Shown here in pieces: positions 61,580 to 64,000 of a DNA stretch of 64,000 nt. The translations under genes and the position numbers were made by a program. Under the pieces are notes generated by a model. It worked only from the letters and a program-made list of their open reading frames with translations, ran no database searches and was not told the origin of the DNA. The stretch is from assembly GCA_003343565.1 (NCBI GenBank), contig QALA01000027.1, forward strand, positions 42,578 through 106,577. Direction: 5' to 3'. The stretch's first letter is position 1, and the number at the start of each line of letters is the position of its first letter. This DNA comes from Verrucomicrobiota bacterium. Its GTDB lineage: Bacteria > Verrucomicrobiota > Verrucomicrobiia > Opitutales > Intestinicryptomonadaceae.

Positions 61580-63130
61580 TCACTCAGATTTTCCCAGGCA
61601 CTCGGCGGCAAAGCGTTCGCGCGCCTCGTTCCACATCGCGGCATTTTCCGCATTCGGAATATGCCTGCCCAAAGCGAAACTCGAACTTACAATCCTGCGG
61701 CCGTCGCGCAAATTCGATATGTCGCCTGCCGCCTTCATCTGCACGAGCGCATTCCCTATCGCGGCGGATTCGACGGGGCCCGAAACGACTTCGCGCCCGG
61801 AGGCGTCGGCGACAAAGGCGTTGAGCATTGCGTTTCTTGAGCCTCCGCCCATGACGTTTATACGCGCAATCTCCATTCCCGAAAGCCTTTCGAGCGCGTC
61901 TAAAACGCATGCGTATTTCAGGGCGATGCTCTCCTGAATGGCGCGATAAAATTCGCCCGGAGACGACGGGCTTCCCCGCCCGCGCCTCTCGCAATGCCGC
62001 GCGATTGCAGACGGCATGTCGTCGGGCGACGCAAAGTCAGCGCAATCGGGGTCGAAAATGAAGGCGAACGGGCGGCAGGCGCGCGCGGCCGCCTCAAGTT
62101 CCGCGTAGTCCGCATCTATTCCGGAGCGCGCCCAGGACTTCCTGCACTGTTCCACCAGCCACATTCCGGTGACATTTTTCAAAAAGCGGATTTTCCCCTC
62201 CGCGCCGACCTCGTTGGTAAAGTTTTCCGACAGGGATTGCGCATTGATTATCGGCGCATCCAGCTCTATTCCCACGAGCGACCACGTCCCGCTGTTTACG
62301 TAAACGGGACTCTTTTCGACCGATGGGGTTGCCGCCACGGCCGACGCGGTGTCATGGCTGGCCGCCGCAACCACTTTCAAATCTCCAAGCTCCTCGCGCC
62401 AACGCCCGGCAAGCGCGCCTATCTGCTCGCCGGCCTCCGCGAATCCGGACGAAAAAATTTCCGCGTCAACTCCCAGCGCCTCCGCAATATTCCACGCCCA
62501 ATCCCGAAGCACCGGATTGTAGAGCTGGGTGGTCGACGCGTTCGTACGCTCGTTTCTCTTTTCGCCGGTCAGCATGTACGCGAGCAGATCCGGCATCATC
62601 AAAAACGTCTTGGCCCTGTCCGTCCCGCTTCCAAACACTCCGCGCTCGCATTCGGCGGCAAGCTGGTATATGGTGTTGAAAAACATGAACTGGATTCCCG
62701 TCGCCGCGTAAATTTCGTCGCGGGAAATTTTGGAGAAAACCTTTTCCTGCATTCCGCGCGTGCGCGCGTCCCTGTAGGCGAAGGGATTGTTTATCAGCCT
62801 GCCTGCGGCGTCCAAAAGGCCGTAGTCGACTCCCCACGAATCTATCGCAAGCGAAACCGCCGAATCTCCGAACTGCGCGCGCGCCTTGCGCACTCCGGCG
62901 GCTATTTCCGAAAGAATCGCGTTAACGTCCCAATGTAGGCCGTCGGATTGCGCAAGCGGCTCGCTCCTCCACCTGCTCACTTCCGAAACAAATATTCTTT
63001 CGCCGTCGAACCGAACCGCCATTACGCGGCCGCTGGTCGCGCCCAAATCCACTGCCAAGTACGTCTTATTCAAACCGGGAACAACTTTCCAATTATCAAA
63101 AATCAAAAAAGCTTCAACTTTTATCGACAT
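61580..63130 (-). CDS. rhaB: Rhamnulokinase
   Basis: This FGGY-family sugar kinase of about 516 residues phosphorylates L-rhamnulose in rhamnose breakdown. The phosphate-1 motif is YLAVDLGATSGRVMAV near residue 24. Also present are WDVNAILSEI, LAIDSWGVDYGLLD, HDTASAVAA and, in the second domain, NVMGGGSRNAML. These match RhaB more closely than glycerol or xylulose kinases. The N-terminus is about 20 residues longer than usual if ATG 63130 is used; a TTG at 63072 behind GGAAAG could be the real start. No rhaA or rhaD is in view. Confidence 0.88.
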   Translation of the reverse strand: MSIKVEAFLIFDNWKVVPGLNKTYLAVDLGATSGRVMAVRFDGERIFVSEVSRWRSEPLAQSDGLHWDVNAILSEIAAGVRKARAQFGDSAVSLAIDSWGVDYGLLDAAGRLINNPFAYRDARTRGMQEKVFSKISRDEIYAATGIQFMFFNTIYQLAAECERGVFGSGTDRAKTFLMMPDLLAYMLTGEKRNERTNASTTQLYNPVLRDWAWNIAEALGVDAEIFSSGFAEAGEQIGALAGRWREELGDLKVVAAASHDTASAVAATPSVEKSPVYVNSGTWSLVGIELDAPIINAQSLSENFTNEVGAEGKIRFLKNVTGMWLVEQCRKSWARSGIDADYAELEAAARACRPFAFIFDPDCADFASPDDMPSAIARHCERRGRGSPSSPGEFYRAIQESIALKYACVLDALERLSGMEIARINVMGGGSRNAMLNAFVADASGREVVSGPVESAAIGNALVQMKAAGDISNLRDGRRIVSSSFALGRHIPNAENAAMWNEARERFAAECLGKSE

Positions 63131-63889
63131 ATAACCGTGCCGCGCCAAAACGCAACTTAAAACCTCCGCCCGCAAAAATGCCCGCCGCGCGCGCCGGGCA
63201 AAAGGCGCGCCAAACGGTTCGGCGGACGCCGAATTCTTAGCCGCATTTTTTAAAGGGCGAGAAAAGGAAACGCGCAATCAGTCAGGCCGAATAAATCTCG
63301 CGGTAAAAAGCCAAACCGGCGCCGCCAATTTCTCGCATAAAAAATGCGGGCGTTTTTAAAGGAAAGTTTTGCGATAAAATATCGCAAAAATAACGGAAAC
63401 TTTCCGCATACTAAAAGCGGTTGCGCGCAGACTTAAACTCCGATTCGATTCCGGAAATATTTTTCCAATTAACCTAAGACGGCGGCAGAATTTGAAACTC
63501 CTTTGGAACTTTTTAGACGCTTAAAAAAATCCCCTCTCCGAAAGGCGCGACGGCGAGTGCGCAGATTAAACATTCGGAAACGTTCGGAAAAAAATTTACC
63601 GCTCACAAAGCGCGCAAGAAAACTAAGCGTACGTTGCCTAAAAAACGCGGCATTTATTGCCGCGCTCCGATGAAAATCGTCAAGAGCGGCGGCGTTAAAT
63701 TCCGATTCATTTTTTCAAACCCGGACTTCCCGATACAATACCCGCACGCATTTGCCAAACCGCAAAACGAAGAAATACGCGCGGCGCACGCCATCAAAAA
63801 ATTTCCGGCAAAAACAAAGTCCGGCAAAAACAAAAACGCCGTCGGAATTTCCCGGCGGCGCGCATTAAAAGCGATTCGAAAGCCGAGGC
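63131..63889. other. Gap between rhaB and the truncated PEP-CTERM gene
   Basis: About 760 bases, unusually AT-rich in places (63340-63530). No protein or RNA gene is recognised. The promoter of rhaB should lie at its left side; no consensus pair stands out. Confidence 0.45.
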
Positions 63890-64000
63890 CTACCTGCGGC
63901 GGCGCCAAACCGCAAATCCCAAAGCCGCTATACCAAACATCGCCGCCCACTGTCCCGGCTCGGGAACTTGGACATATCCCACATACAGGCCGTCCGTGCC
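63890..64000 (-). CDS. PEP-CTERM protein, C-terminal end (partial)
   Basis: Read on the minus strand from the right edge, the frame gives 36 residues and stops at TAG (63892-63890). It reads GTDGLYVGYVQVPEPGQWAA, then a hydrophobic MFGIAALGFAVW and RRRR. This is a complete PEP-CTERM sorting signal preceded by the short strand pattern (GLYVGYV) also seen in the other two (GLYISYV and YYGYA). The rest of the protein lies beyond the window. Confidence 0.88.
   Translation of the reverse strand, partial: GTDGLYVGYVQVPEPGQWAAMFGIAALGFAVWRRRR

Noticed and set aside
63654..63950. A 98-codon minus-strand frame near the right edge
   Set aside because: It overlaps the PEP-CTERM C-terminus in a different frame; the PEP-CTERM frame has the clear motif and stop.

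Overview
The window is GC-rich chromosomal DNA of a Gram-negative heterotroph: it carries lpxA, a secretin-based secretion cluster and many surface-glycan genes. Three separate C-termini have the PEP-CTERM layout (Val-Pro-Glu-Pro, a hydrophobic helix, then an Arg/Lys cluster): a 1451-residue beta-helix protein, a 579-residue protein, and a fragment cut by the right edge. Together with periplasmic glycosidases, a CE15-type esterase, rhamnulokinase, an alpha-1,2-fucosyltransferase and a grouped polyprenyl transferase/UbiX/UbiD set, this fits Verrucomicrobiota, perhaps an Opitutae-like member living on host or plant glycans. The taxonomic call is inference.

Layout. 1-139 is the end of dapB. 624-16981 is a surface-polysaccharide locus: GDP-mannose supply and conversion (manC, gmd), several glycosyltransferases, an O-antigen ligase/polymerase-like protein, a GT2 plus SMR-type pair for lipid-linked sugars, a large integral membrane protein, an ACP / ketoacyl-ACP synthase III / acyltransferase-3 cassette, an ATP-grasp enzyme and an initiating phosphoglycosyl transferase. 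17226-23166 holds a small membrane protein, the giant PEP-CTERM beta-helix protein and a divergent tyrosine recombinase; the last two share a 13-base motif upstream. 23633-24520 is a CbiM/NikM-type metal transporter. 25527-33712 holds a secreted six-hairpin-like protein, a second PEP-CTERM protein with a divergent AraC regulator, tRNA-Glu and a GH3 enzyme. 33850-46067 is mostly cofactor and envelope metabolism: glutaredoxin, thiE, an AmaP-like protein, the ubiD/ubiX/ubiA-type group (probably menaquinone), a membrane protein with lpxA and pdxA, then thiH, thiG and a Cdd1-like protein. 46180-55163 holds a CE15 esterase and the gspF-gspE-unknown-gspD cluster. 55378-64000 holds a lipoprotein, coaX, a TPR protein, a GT11 fucosyltransferase, a GT8 glycosyltransferase, rhaB and the truncated PEP-CTERM protein.

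The most unusual observation is that two convergent gene junctions carry tandem duplications that include gene 3' ends together with their stop codons (10496-10878 and 43181-43859), leaving recognisable fossil C-termini. At the first junction the stop codons of the two converging genes originally overlapped in the tetramer CTAA. The second notable signal is the shared motif GTATTCTCAATAC directly upstream of both the giant PEP-CTERM gene and the divergent recombinase, each copy preceded by a TTGAC box.

Long non-coding gaps are frequent (about 0.5-1.1 kb); most hold nothing I can recognise. No CRISPR array, rRNA, riboswitch or complete insertion sequence was found.
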